From assembly GCF_000003855.2 (NCBI RefSeq), contig NW_003101671.1, forward strand, positions 407,817 through 471,816: a DNA stretch of 64,000 nucleotides. The letters are read 5' to 3'. The translations under genes and the position numbers were made by a program. The notes under the pieces are model-generated. The model saw only the letters and a program-made list of their open reading frames with translations. It had not been told where the DNA came from and made no database searches. Position 1 is the first letter of the stretch. Each line of letters starts with the position of its first letter. Shown piece by piece: positions 23,930 to 36,719 of the stretch. The DNA is from Blastomyces gilchristii SLH14081. Lineage: Eukaryota > Ascomycota > Eurotiomycetes > Onygenales > Ajellomycetaceae.

Positions 23930-25916
23930 AGTCTGCTATTCATAGGTAGCAATTAATTAGTATGAAATTGTCAACAAACTACACCTCATTTAATATCTCT
24001 GAGATCCTCATCTAGATTTGATGACTCGCAGTTTATTTTTACATTCAAATCTTATACTCATATCACTATGCAAGTACTCTGTACTTGTGATAACATTTAA
24101 ATCTCTCTATTTCAACAAAACTATCACTGAGATTACAGCTCTCACAAATATTTCTTCTTATTAAACTCACTTATTTTATATATGTATTCAAATAACTCTT
24201 TTGATTATGTGACTGACTTGCTTGTGAATTATATTTTATTAACTTATATTTATTATTAACTTTATTTTAACCTTAAAAAAAACTCTATATAGTCATACAA
24301 TAGTTAATAATCAGACAGTTAAAAATAACTGTTTTTACTACTACTATTAATCTTCTATAATATCAGATATTAACTGAGATTTAATTCTAGCGTAATTGTG
24401 GCGGGCTGCCTCTGATCAATTATATAGACTATTTCATTACACTCCACAGATTCCTATCAAGGCCCCGATTCTCGGTTGTTGACCCTCTGCTGAAGCTCCG
24501 ATTCTCAGTTGCCAATCCTCAGCTGAAAACCCATGGAATTCCTATTCTTCCGCCTTGAAGCTCCACCACATATGTATATAAATATTCATTTCAATCACTG
24601 ATTCCTGTACTTTCTCTTTCTTTTTCTTTTCTAACATTTTTCACTTTATTATATAAGACCTATAAATATTATATCAATCTATTCAGTATAAGTCTCTCAC
24701 ACTTGAAAAATGTTCATTGTCTTCTTATTAGAAATGATTACTTATTGAGAAGATATTCAAATGCATAACAATATATAAGAAATAGAAAAATAATCAATCA
24801 GTTAAGTGAATATTAAGTTCTTAAATAAAAGCTTGCTTATCAGTTACTCTGACTCTGTAACAAGATCTTATAAAGAGAATATTAGTGAAAGATTTAAGAG
24901 TTCTGATACTTTAGATATATGAGATATTTATATAATTACACTTCTTCAGATTTCACAGATATTCCATATTTAATAAATGATATAATTATATTTAATGATA
25001 ACATGAAAGAACTCTTGAATATGAGTATAAATATAATATTACAGTGACTTTAAGTAATATTGAAATTACAATAATAATAAATAGCTGATATATATATAAA
25101 TCAATAACATTAGTATGAGGAAATTTAATAATTAACTTAAAAAGAAATCTCTGCAATTTCAACACTGATAGAATTAAATATGAATATAATACAAGTGCTG
25201 AAGAAATACTTAGATACTCTTATATATTTTAATACTTCTGATCTCACTCTCTACTCATCATGAAGACTGAAAATGCTTATGAAACTAAGTGTAGATAAAA
25301 ATATCATCAGTTCACTAATTAATCAAGATTAATATATTAATGAATAATTGAAAGATCACATGAAACAGAAGTTTCAATCATGAATAAAAGTATGTGAATC
25401 AGTATTGTAAACATCTGATAATATTATTAAATATCTTAATATTCTGTTCTGAAATACTGTTATATAACAGAAAGTATTAGATTGATTACAGAGTATCTGA
25501 CAGAGAAATACTTCTCTTATAATATTCATATCTGACTTTAATATCAAGATTCTAGAAGCAGATGATCAATCTTGAAAGAATTAAATAAAGATTAGTATAC
25601 TTAAGAAGATATTAACTTTCAAACTCTTACAGACTCTTGTAAGTGTAGATAAAGATCAGACTTATGAAGATTTCTATGTATAACTTCAGACATTAAATAA
25701 TTATCTTATCAAGCTCAAGAGTATACAGAACAGTGACAGAAAATATTACATCTTAGTTATTTATATATCTGCACTGAGAAATAATAATAATTATACAGAT
25801 ATTATAAACTGAGTAGACTTAAATATCTATATATAAGCAAGAGTCTCTGCTATCTGAACAGACTTTTAAGTTTCTGAGATTACTTCTGAAGAAGTCACTG
25901 ATTAATATTAATAAGA
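23930..25916. other. Isochore boundary and AT-rich degenerate repeat DNA
   Basis: Balanced composition ends at about 23930. The region holds the LTR-like repeat 24397-24701 and then about 1.2 kb of cytosine-poor sequence with no open frame. It might be the decayed interior of the element that owned the LTR, but I recognise no domain. The LINE copy C was inserted into it at 25917-25927. Confidence 0.5.
24397..24701 (+). repeat. LTR-like repeat, copy 2 (better preserved)
   Basis: It aligns with 8730-8984 but keeps a CC/GG-rich middle (around CTATCAAGGCCCCGATTC) that copy 1 has lost. It begins TGTGGCGGGC and has a TATATAAGACC box, then ends near CTCTCACA. TG...CA termini and a TATA box fit a solo LTR of about 305 bp. 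No flanking duplication is evident. Confidence 0.6.
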
Positions 25917-26315
25917 GATGTGTATTATTATTATTATTATTATTCTTCAATTATAGATGTATGCAGTCAGAGACTATGACATCTACCTGAGAACTTTAGT
26001 TCTCAGGGTTTTTCCTATGTCTGTAAAGTTAACTATTATACATTCATCAATTTCAGATATGCAAAATCAAAAAATTCCAGCTCAGAATACAAAAACTGTT
26101 TACAAATTGCAGTGTTTTAACATCTTTTGATACTTTGAAATCATTTGACAATATCATAACAAAAGAAAAGAGAAAAAGAACACAGTCTCAAAGATAGACA
26201 CATTAAATAGATAGATAGAAAGAAATTGAAAGAAAAAGATAAAGAAAAAGATAAAGTAAAGAGAGACTATAACAAAACAAATTATTAAAAGAGAGTGTAT
26301 AGCTGTTTTAACAGA

Positions 26316-29300
26316 CTACATCTGATTGATTTCCTTCTCTTCATATTCAGATAATTCTGAATTTAGCCATTTTCTTATAGCTGCTTGAGTTTCTGATAGA
26401 AAGTCTATTAAGTATTTAATTCCTGTCTCAGTTGAGAATAAGAATCTCATATTTAATTGATTTAGATTATACTTCTCTTTCAATCTGACTCTGAGACTAT
26501 TGTATAATGCACAGTGCATTATAATATGCTCAGGATTCTCATTTGTATTACAGAATGAGCATTCTATTAAGTCAAATCTATCATTAAATCTTTGTATATA
26601 AGATTTGAAATAGCCATGTCCTAGTTTCAGCTGTATTATAGATGAGAATATTTTCTTTTTATATTTAATTGAACAAGATTTTCACTTGAGTTTTGTTTCA
26701 AATCTTGAATAATGTATACTCTTCTTTTGTTTCTGCCAGCTTTCATTTCACTTGTCTAAACAAGATTCTTTTATTTTTCTCTTCATAAAAGATCAGGACA
26801 CAATTTTTTGAATAGATCTGCTTAATTCTACACCCTTTTTTACAGCTGAATCAGCCAATTCATTGCCATGAATATTCATATGAGCAGGAATTCAGTGCAG
26901 ATGAATTATCAGCTTTGATATTCTTCTCTTTTGAATTTTCAAAACAGAGTTTAAGATCAGTTCAAGATTCATTTGATCATTATGAATCTGACTATTTCTA
27001 AGTCTTTTTAAAGTAGCTTGACTATCAGAGAATATTCATATCTCTTTCAAACAATTTCCTCTTTTATGAGATTTTATTTTAATGAGTTTGAAAGCTTTCA
27101 CTATTGCAAATAGTTCAGTATCAAAGACTTCACATTCAGAGCCTAGATTTCAGAAATCTGAGATAAAATTAATATTATCTTCAGTATAAGCAATACCTGC
27201 ATCTAATCTATTCAAATTCTCATTTTTGAAGTCATCTGAATAAATCAGAATAGAGTCTTTTATATTGATTGTAGAAATTCTCTTCAAATGCTGTTCATAT
27301 TCTTTCTCTTTTAATAGTTCACTTATTTATAAGTCTATAAGAGATTCAAGCTTTTCTCTTCAGAGAGATAACTTCTCATGATCAACTTTTTCAATATTTA
27401 AAGAAGAAAATTGATTTTTAATCAGAGAGTATAGTCTGTACAGTTGAGAAGGCATTTTCTTTGAAGAATTATTTTCATTTCAATCAAGAAATCTATTCCA
27501 ATTCAGTTCATTTCCAGAGTTAATTGATGAAAATGAAGAAGAGACTCTTTCTCTGATTATATGATTTAAGCTCATCTTTACAACTCTCAGAGCATAGTTC
27601 ATACAGGCCTTTTCAAATCTAATAGCAGGAGGAGGAATTGAAGCTTCAATTGTCATTGCTTTAATAGGAGATGATTTAAATGCTCTCAGAATTCTTCTCA
27701 AGACTCTGTTTTACAGACTTTGAAAGAGTTCAGTGAAATTCCCTTGATTATTCCATCAAACTTGAACTTCATAATCAGCTACTGATATAATACAGGCTAT
27801 ATATAACTGTCTCATAGTCTGGAAGAATAGACCTCTCTCTGTATTTAATAGTCTGATTATGTTGTTCAATAGTCTTTCTGCCTTGACAGTTCTTTATTGA
27901 ATGTGATATTTAAAATTCAACTTGGAGTTTAATCATACTTCTAATTATTTGACATTTACACTGGGTTTAATCTCTCTATTTAAAAGAGTTAGAGATAGTT
28001 CTTTCTTATTGAATCTAGAAAAGAAATGAATTAACTCAGTTTTATTCATATTAAATTGAATTTGATTGATATCTACTCTAACAAAGATTTTCTTTGCAGC
28101 TTCTTTAATTACTTTCAAATTCTCTTTGATAGTTTTTGAGCTGTAGACTAGATCAATATCATTCATATAACTCAGAGATCACACTATTCTTATATTTCTA
28201 TTTTTGAATAGATATGCAGTGTATATTGCAAATAAAATGAGTGAGATTGAAGATCTCTGTGATACTTCTATTTTTATCTCAGTCTTATCTTATTTCATTC
28301 CATCAAAGAAGAGTTGTATAATTCTTTTAGATATAAAATAGTTAACTCATTTTATTAGAGAAAGTGGCAGTTTTAATATCTTCAATGTCTGAATTAACTT
28401 TGACTTTGAAACATGATTAAATGCTTCTTTTATATCAATAAAAACTGCAGTTGAGATCAGACTCTCATGCTTTGCTATTTGAATATCATGAATAACTGAG
28501 AGAACAGTGTCAATTGCAGAACACTGTTTTCTATCTCTTATTTATTCACTGAATAAAAGAGAATCATCTATAGAGCTTATAAAAGATAGTCAAGTAGCTA
28601 TTATCTTTTCTAAAACCTTTTCTAGACAGTTCAATAGAGATATTACTCTATATGACTTAGGAATTGAAGTTTTTCTATTAGGTTTTACAAGAATCACTCC
28701 AGTGGCTTCTCTTCAGCATTCAGAATGATATCCATTTTTCAAGAGATTGAAAAAGAGCTCAAAATATTCATTCTTTAAGTAGAAATATGTATTTTGAATA
28801 ATCAAGTGATTAATTGAATCAGGACCTGCAGCAGTTTTAACAGAACTTGAGAAGATAGCTGACTCTAATTCATCTTGTGTATGATCAGGCCATTCCCAGT
28901 TATTTTCATTAATGTAGTTGAGAAGTGATATATTCTCTTTCTCTGAATCTGAATCTGAATCTGGTGAGTTCTGAAAGAGAATTCTCATGAAAGCTTGACA
29001 TTTTTCCTTAAAAGAGTTTGCTGTATATGATTCATTCTGAAACTCATATTCTAAGGCTGGAAGTTTTGCTACACTTCTTGTTTTAGTATAGTTAAAAGCT
29101 TTAAAAACTTCCTTTTCTTATGCTTCTTCAAGAAATTTATTCCAGCAGTCTGTTTTAACTCTTTTAATATCTGAAAAATATTCATTTCTGATAGCTTTGA
29201 ACTCTTCATCAGATATTACATCATTCTTTCAATTTCTTCTAGTAGTAGCTAATTCTTTTCTTTTAGATGAGATATTCTCATTTCATCAAGGTTTTGAATA

Positions 29301-30278
29301 CTCAGAAGATTTTCTTTTTGAAATATTATCTCTAACACTTGTTAGAATAATAGATGTAATAAGCTTCACTCTATTCTCAAGTATTTCATTTGAGATATCT
29401 TGACCAGAATTCCAATATAGCTCATTCTGTCTTTCAGATTTTAACAGTTTTATGCTTTCTTCAACTGCTTTTCAATCAGCTTTTTCAAAGTTATACTGAT
29501 TAGAGAGAAGAGGATTTTCACTCATTTGTTTTTCACTCAGTTCAATATCAAATTGAATAATCTCATGATCTGATCCTGATGTCTCATTTGAATTAATAAA
29601 TCAGTTTACAAGTCTTCTTTTCATTAGATTTTGTGATATGAAGGTTAGATCTATAATAGACTTCTGTTTCATACCTTTTCTAAAGAATGTTTGTTAATCA
29701 GACTTATTAATCAAATCTATTGAATGCTCAAAGATTCATTCAACCAGATTATCAGCTCTCACTACTCTCTTGCATTCTGAATTTCATCAGAGATGATGTG
29801 CATTGAAATCTTCTGCAATTATAAAGTTTCTTGATGAAGTTATGTTCAGAAATCCTCTATCAATTGTTCAGATATTGTTATTTTTCTTCAATGACTTTTC
29901 ATTATAGATATTTATAAGCTGTATAGTATCAAACTCATTTTCTTTATCTATAATATCACTCACCAGAATATCAGAGTCAGACATGATATCAAATCTTAGA
30001 TTAAATTGATATCTTGATCTCTTTCTTTCATAGATCACTACTCTTGACTTTATCTCAGACTTTTGAGATAAAAAGCAGTAGTAGCTTGAATAAGAAATGA
30101 TATATTTTTACTCAGCATCAAAATTCGGCTTCTGAAGCAGTATAAAATCAACTTTTTATTCAAATGTAATTTGAAGATAAGAATAAATACAATTTGAGTT
30201 TCTATTCACATTATTTTGAATAAATGTGATTTTTGAAGAGTTTTTAAACTTTTTTTGTTGTTTTTATTGTATATTCAT
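26316..30278 (-). pseudogene. LINE copy C ORF2: endonuclease, RT, RNase H, C-terminal CCHC (broken)
   Basis: About 1320 codons with numerous in-frame stops, mostly at former TGG. The N-terminal AP-endonuclease shows IIAEDFNAHH (about 29815) and GSDHEII (about 29570). RT runs from about 29000 to 27900 with TAAGPDSINHLIIQN and LLNCLEKVLEKII; its active site reads YMND, so the first catalytic Asp is lost. RNase H follows (IYSDD, SECEVFDTELFAI, IFSDSQA, HMNIHGNELADSA), with the expected acidic residues mostly visible. A terminal CSFCNTNENPEHIIMHC zinc knuckle ends the protein. Order and motifs fit Tad/I-like LINEs. The product is non-functional. Confidence 0.92.
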
Positions 30279-30361
30279 ACTAAAAGAGAGTAGAGTAGAA
30301 TCTAATCACTATTATCAGATAGTAGATTATAACTGTTCTGAAAAGTAGAAATCTCAACTGT

Positions 30362-31915
30362 TTACATTATATCTAGTTTATCATCAGAGTCATTTCTTAA
30401 TTCTCTAATCTTAATAGAAGTTTGAGGATTCAAATTCTGTTTACATTTAGCTGGAGAATTGGAGTTTGAAGACTTAGATAGTTGAGAGTTTCTTCTTTTT
30501 AAGCTTGCAGTTGTAAGTCTACTGACTTGACTCTTCTCTTCAGTTCTAGATTGACTTTGAGCTTCATCTTTTCTTCAGTTCTTTTGAGTTCTAGGAGCAA
30601 ACATACATTCTTTTGAGCTAGATGCATGTTTTTCTTTACAATTAGAGTACTTAAGCAGAGTATATTGACAAATTTCATCTCTTTTTGAGCATGTTTCATA
30701 TTTATGCTCACTAGTTTTGTGATCTCTGACACAGAATACATATTTTGAGTCTCTAAAACATGAGATTGCAAAGTGTTCATATCTTTGACAGTTTGAACAC
30801 TGTGTTTGAGCTTTGAGATTCATTCTTGAGTCTTTGTATTTATAAACTCTCATTTTCAAACCTGCTACTCTTACTTCAGAGATCTTTGACTGTTCAAGTG
30901 TTTTTATATATACTAGAACAGAGACATTTCTTCTGCTTTGTCTGAACTCAATTGAATTTAGTTATACAGGCTTCTTTCTCAGTTGAATAGAATTGTATTC
31001 TTTCAATTCATTTTTAAGAAGTAGCATTCCTTCTTCACAGTCAAAAATTTCAACTGAAATATTATGAAGAATGAATTTGTCTCACTTTTCATCTCTTTCA
31101 GATAGAATTATTGTATTTAGCAAAGATTCTACTGCTGACTTTCAGAGATTCTCATTCTGAATAAGGAATTCAGCACTGAATTCAGGCATTGAAGTCAGAA
31201 TGATGAAGTTTTTAAAGAATAATAACTCAATTGAAGCTATAACTGGTTTTTGAACTTCAATATCAGTTATCAACTGAGAAAAGAACTGCTGATTAATTTC
31301 ATTTCTAATTCTGAAAATGAGATTTGAGTTTAGCTTGTTTCTTTGCAGAATGTCCTGGTTTGAGACTTTGAGAATAAGTCTTCTATTTCTGAAGATTTGA
31401 AAGTTTTTCTCTTTTTGCATTTTCTTTTTCACTTTTCTATGAATAGAGGCATGAGCAGTATTCTTCTCAGTTTTCTCAGGATTTTGAGCAGGTTCTGAGA
31501 TAGCAGGTTTAGAGACAGCAGATTCAGCTGCTTGAGCATATGTTTTCTTCTGATTTAAAGAAGAAGAAGAAGTAGGAAAAAAGGAAGAAGAAGAGTAAGA
31601 TGAAGAGTCAGTGATTGTACTAGGAATTTTCAAGGTTTTTTGAACTGTGTTTGAGATTCTAAGTTTGAACTTGATCATCTCCTGTAGTTATCTAGCCTGA
31701 GCATGAAGAATTAACAGAACTTCTTTATTCATCTCACTCAGACACTGCTTTTCAAGAATCTTGCTTACTTTTTCAAGTTTCTGTATTTCAAGAACTTGTT
31801 GTTTCTCTATTTCTTCTTTCTTTCTTCTCTTCAGAATTTCAATCTCAGGAATAGCATTTGAGAAAGCATCTTTTTCCACATCAACTGAGTGTATTTTTGA
31901 ACTCATTGTTTTCAC
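30362..31915 (-). pseudogene. LINE copy C ORF1: gag-like protein with CCHC knuckles (broken)
   Basis: About 515 codons read as three open blocks separated by stops (31915-31688, 31678-31142, 30859-30499). The start could be either Met of MKTMSSK. It has a Lys/Glu-rich helix, a Ser-rich linker, a central region ending in SMPEFSAEFLIQNENL, and three Cys/His knuckles. The first, CSNCQRYEHFAISC, is intact; the others have lost a Cys by G-to-A changes. The C-terminal tail is basic. It would bind element RNA. Confidence 0.88.
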
Positions 31916-32934
31916 TCAATGAAAAGTTCATCAGACTGTTTCAATTGAGATATTTCTAAGTCTGTTTTCAATTGAAAAGTTGATCAGACTGTTTCAAAAG
32001 AAGAATAAAAGACTTTTGTGTATAAAACACCTGATTTTTTTCATACTAGTTCAGTAACTAGGTTAGATTTTTGAAGAGAATCTAATAAACTAAAATTGAT
32101 TTTTAAGATAAATCAATAAAATCTTTACAATCTCTTTCTTGGGATACAGTGAGGAAAAGTATGATATCAATTAATAATAAATCAGATGATATGACAGTTT
32201 TTAAGAGAAAAACTGATAAAAAATAAATCAATTTTTTGCAGAGAAATTGATTAAAACTATTCAATTTTATTCTAAATCATTCAATTCTTCTCACACAACA
32301 AGTGTACAACTCAAATCAGTTAATAAAGAGTGTAAAAAAGAATTAAGTATTAATGAAAGCTCTTCAGTCACTGAAAAAGTAATTCTTACTTAAAAGAATA
32401 TGAAATTATGACAGAAAATAACTCTGTTTTTAATTCTTTGTAAGAATATTGTGTAAAACTCAGAGAAAAACACCTTACTTTTTCAAGAGAAGTAAAAAAC
32501 TATTTCTAAGATCTTTTTTTTTTTTTTGCATTAACTGCTGCAGAAGAATGAGATAGAAACTGCTAAGATATACACTACTGTATACTCTTTATCAAGACTT
32601 TCCCTCTTCAGAGTCTTGATATTATAGAGAATATAAGTCTGTTTCTATATGATAATATAAATATTGCCAGCAGGATGTAGAGGAACTGGTTATTTATATC
32701 TTAAAATAGAAGACTTTGTCAATGATTATATCAATATAGAGTTAATTCTCAAATTCAATAGAAATCTAGTGTTGCTGTTCTCAATCTCTTGCAGAATCTA
32801 TTGAATATTGAGATATTAAAACTAGATTTAATATATCTCACTGTGCAGGGATCAAAGGCTCAGTCAGATCTTGAAATATACTGATTTTATAGTTGTTGTG
32901 TCTGCTGATTATGTATCAAGTACAGTTACTGAGG

Positions 32935-33555
32935 TATCTTTTTGTACTTTTCTGTTGGGGATGGGCCAGATTGAGAGGGGTGGTACGAGGGTGAGACTTG
33001 GCATTGATGTCTAGATACACTGAAGACAGACTGCGGAGGTTGCACTTCAGAAGTGGCTGTTGATTATGTGCTTGATATTATCACCGAGGTATCTTTTTGT
33101 ATTTTTCTGCCGGGGATGGGCCAGATTGGGAAGGGCGGTACGAGGGTGGGACTTGGCGTTGGTGTTTTGGAACATCAAAGATGGACAGGGTTTTCGCGGA
33201 GGTCGCTCCTCAGATATCTCCACAACTACAGATCGGGGATCTTCCAAAATCGAGAAGATTGGTGCATATGGCTAGGTCTCTTCACCTTACAATTTGTATG
33301 GCAATTTGGCCCGGGGTTGTGGTGTGGTAGGGGAGAATGGGGGATAATCCCACGCAGGAGTTCTGAACGACGTCTGGTTCACGTTTGGCTGGATAACTCC
33401 ACCACCACACGGGGTATGCAGTCGGCGATGGGGTCAAAATGCTCGTATGATCGAGGGCTTTTCGATGGATCTATCGGCGGGTTCTTATTCGAAAAATCGA
33501 GCGAGTTCGTGGTGGAGCGGTTTTTGGCTGTGTTCTGATAGATAACATGTATAGC
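32935..33555 (-). repeat. GC-rich 5' module of LINE copy C with 155 bp repeats
   Basis: Same module as 6341-6929: units starting TATCTTTTTGTA at 32935 and 33090 (155 bp apart), then about 430 bp of CpG-containing sequence, plus about 30 further bases (TTTTTGGCTGTG...) that copy A lacks. The flanking duplication starts immediately after at 33556. Probably promoter/5' UTR. Confidence 0.72.
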
Positions 33556-33882
33556 GATGTGTATTAATTATAACTGATCAGAACACATTGCTTTCAACTA
33601 CTGATTAATCTATATATCTTCTCACTTAAGAGAAAGATCAGTATCTTCTCACTTAGACTGACCAGTGAGACCATGAATTTCACATTTAATCTCATTTAAT
33701 CTGACCTTATACATTTCTTGATGTGAGTCTCACCAGGACCAAGTCTTAAAAAAATCTGAAAATGAATCATTTCTGAGAGAAATGATGTGAAAAATGACTA
33801 GATTTAATTCAAGAACAGTGAAATGAGAGTAATTTCTCAGAATAAACTGTGAAAGATGATCATTCTTTCAAAATCAGAATGA

Positions 33883-34062
33883 TGTGATTCAAAGATTTCT
33901 TAAGCCAGTGTACGATTACAGGCGTACGCCGGCTTCTTATATATATTGAATCTCATATGCTAAATTAATTAGTGGCTGCTATGGCCCTCTTTACATTCAT
34001 ACACTAGTAGTTTGGAAGTGGCCGTGTTATTATCTGACAGTTGTATGTTCTTTCAAATCACA
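33883..34062 (-). repeat. Gypsy-1 3' LTR
   Basis: 180 bp. It differs from the 5' LTR at 42022 by about 20 positions, all transitions, and 17 of these make this copy more AT-rich. TATATATA and GCCGGCTTC blocks are shared. Confidence 0.9.
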
Positions 34063-35679
34063 TTCTCTCTCACCAGATTCAGTCACGCTCATGTGACCAT
34101 GTCATACACTCTAGCTTCATGCGGATTAGCTCGCCACTAGTGTTTTATAATTGTGTGATCTATCTCTGATTCAGCTAGTATTCTGCATACACTCTCACAA
34201 AGAAACTTTCACTATATTACATCACTCATTCACTAACTTTTCTCATTCTTCAATCATCTTCTTCATTTCATCATTATCAAATGTCATCATCATTCAAGGT
34301 TTCTATCTCTTCTCCTGTTCAACTCTTTCTATCTGTTCATCTATTACATTGTACGCGTTCCTGACAATGACTCTCTGTTTCCATAACAAGTATTATTGTA
34401 GTACTCATACCAGGTAGTTTGTTAGCAGTAAGTGTAACATGTTGTGAAATGTGATCAGAACTTGTTATCTTCTAATAATTGTCAGAACATACTACTATGA
34501 ATAATACATCTTCTTCATCTTCTTATATACTCTTGACTATTTCTCTTCACAGCAGGTTTCTGATCATGTTTTCTGACACAATTTTGCATAAATGCAGATA
34601 CTGATATGTTGTTTTTATTTATGTAGAATCTTCATATATTGACAGATTCATATCTGTCAATAATAGTGAACTCAATGTTGAATCATTGATCAAGAACTTG
34701 AAGAACATGATAATGAAGAAATTGTCTGTATCATGTGTGACTGAGTCTCTCATATCTCTCTCTGTCTTCTCTGTTTCTTTCTCTGCCACTTTCTCTTAAT
34801 CTTCTACATCTGTCTCTGTGTCTGGTTCTCCCACTCCTGCTACCTCTGTTCCCGCAACCTCTACTCTCACTACTTCTGGTTTTATCATCTCTGCCTTTAT
34901 TACTAGCTCTCCCTGTTTCAAGAAGATATTATGTAGACTCAGTGAATTATGTTTCTCAGTATATACACTTCTGCTCTTCTTGCTGATTTCTAGAATAATC
35001 TATTATATAAAGACAGTATACAACATGACTATCTAAAGCTCAGTCACAGATACTGATTATTATATTCATTTTAAATATTTATAATGAGATAATTATCTAT
35101 TTATCTCAGAGAATCATTCTCTTCTTCAACAGTGTTAAGATTATAAGTCTTTTTCTTTTTCATCTTTTCTTTCTAATGCTGATTTTTCTATTCTTAGAGA
35201 AAATTGTTATGAGTTTTACTATATATAAAGTCATGATATTCACAGATATCAAGAAACTTTTTATAACTATAAAGTTCAATATCACAGAGATATTTACTCT
35301 GATGAATTTCTTCAGAATGATAAATCTATATCAGTCTATTCTCTAATATCTGTTATCTGACTTTGTGATGCAGATAAAAGATATCTGTGTTTTCAGAAAT
35401 GAGAATATAAATATCATACTCTTTTACACTTATGAGTGTGAGGCTTATACATCTTGTCTGAGATATCATTGTGAGAATGAGCTGTTCATATACTGTGTTC
35501 TACTTTCTGCATTTTCTCATGTCTCTCTCTCTCTTTCTGAGAAGCCTCATATATGTTGTAATTATATGTACAATTCTAAGATCAGTGAGTATTTATTTAG
35601 TAATTATTACTTCTACTTTTGCAATTTTTATATACTAACAATGATTCTTAGTTGCTTCAGTGTCAGAGATCATTCTAAT

Positions 35680-36031
35680 CAAAAATGATAACACTGTCAA
35701 GACTACTTTCTCTGATTCTTAAGCTTCTCTCATTACTTTCTCTCTCTTCTCTGTAGAGAAGGTTATGCATACACTGAGTTATAAGTGTTCAGTGCTGAGT
35801 GACTTCTGTCATCATTTATCTGATTCTGTGTCTTCTTCTTCTTCTGTTTCTTTCATCTCTGTTTCTCCTGCCCTGACTTCTAGTCCTGCAGGTTCTGCAC
35901 TCTTCTTCAATTTCTCTATATATACATGTACACATTTCTATATTGACATTCCAGCCAATCTTGCAATAAATGACATTAATGTTGTACATAGAGTAATAGA
36001 GAAATCAGAGACATGTGCAGTGTTATTATAA
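35680..36031 (+). other. Antisense open frame in the 3' region of Gypsy-1
   Basis: An open frame opposite to gag-pol, with a Ser-rich stretch followed by INDINVVHRVIEKSETC. The corresponding antisense frame in Gypsy-2 (55727-55371) is also open and ends INNINVVHRAVEKSETC. Conservation in two copies could reflect an accessory antisense gene or simply low divergence. No family recognised. Confidence 0.3.
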
Positions 36032-36719
36032 GAGTAGCTTACAGCTCTTGAATTTCTTACAGATCTCAAGTTTTGAGATTTCCTTTATTTTTGATGTTTT
36101 TCAGGTGATGTAGCATTGGAAATAGATTAATGTATAATATATGAAAATGAATGAGATGTGTATAATAACATTTATCTTTTACAGCTGACTCTTACAGTTG
36201 ATGATTAATTCATTATTTCTTTTCTTATACTTTTTCTTTATCTGCTAGTCACTATTCTTATGTAATCTCTATATAGTACAGTGTTCAGTGACTAGGTTTG
36301 ACAGCTTTCATCTTTTTATAATTCTGTCTCATATATTATACTGTTTCTCTTCATCTGCTTAGATCACTACAGTAAACAGCTCATTGAAACTAATCTTATC
36401 TGATCTCTGAGTGTTCTCAGAAGTTGAGATAACTTGATCTCATGTGTTTATGAATGTTTCAGATAGTTCATTCTCTGTGATCTCTGCAATTGAACTGATG
36501 TAAACAGTTGAATCTAACTCTGAATTTCTTTTTCTTCTGTGATCTGACTTATATACAAGTCTACTGCTTTGAGACTGCTCTTTACTGTGTTGTATCTGCT
36601 ATCTGCAGTGTGTTATTATATGACTGACTACAGTCTTATCACTTATTAAAGTGTGATGTCTATCTGATTTCTTCATTTCTTCTCATTCTTTTCTTATAAT
36701 CATGAACTTATTGAAATAA

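Larger units (their letters stand above)
25928..33555 (-). mobile_element. Full-length LINE copy C, 7.6 kb, with target-site duplication
   Basis: Complete non-LTR element on the minus strand. Its (TAA)n tail starts at the left edge, followed by a 3' UTR, ORF2 (26316-30278), ORF1 (30362-31915), a leader, and the GC-rich 5' module up to 33555. The 11 bp sequence GATGTGTATTA flanks it at 25917-25927 and 33556-33566; the last three bases could belong to the tail, so the duplication is 8-11 bp. This fixes both element ends and shows that the GC-rich module is part of the element. Stops in both ORFs make it inactive. Confidence 0.92.

Noticed and set aside
33053..33538. Conserved host-like protein on the plus strand in the LINE 5' module
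   Set aside because: The frame is open in both copies, but the module is GC-rich and only about 94% conserved, with many amino-acid changes; no domain is recognised. Kept only as a possibility inside the module entry.
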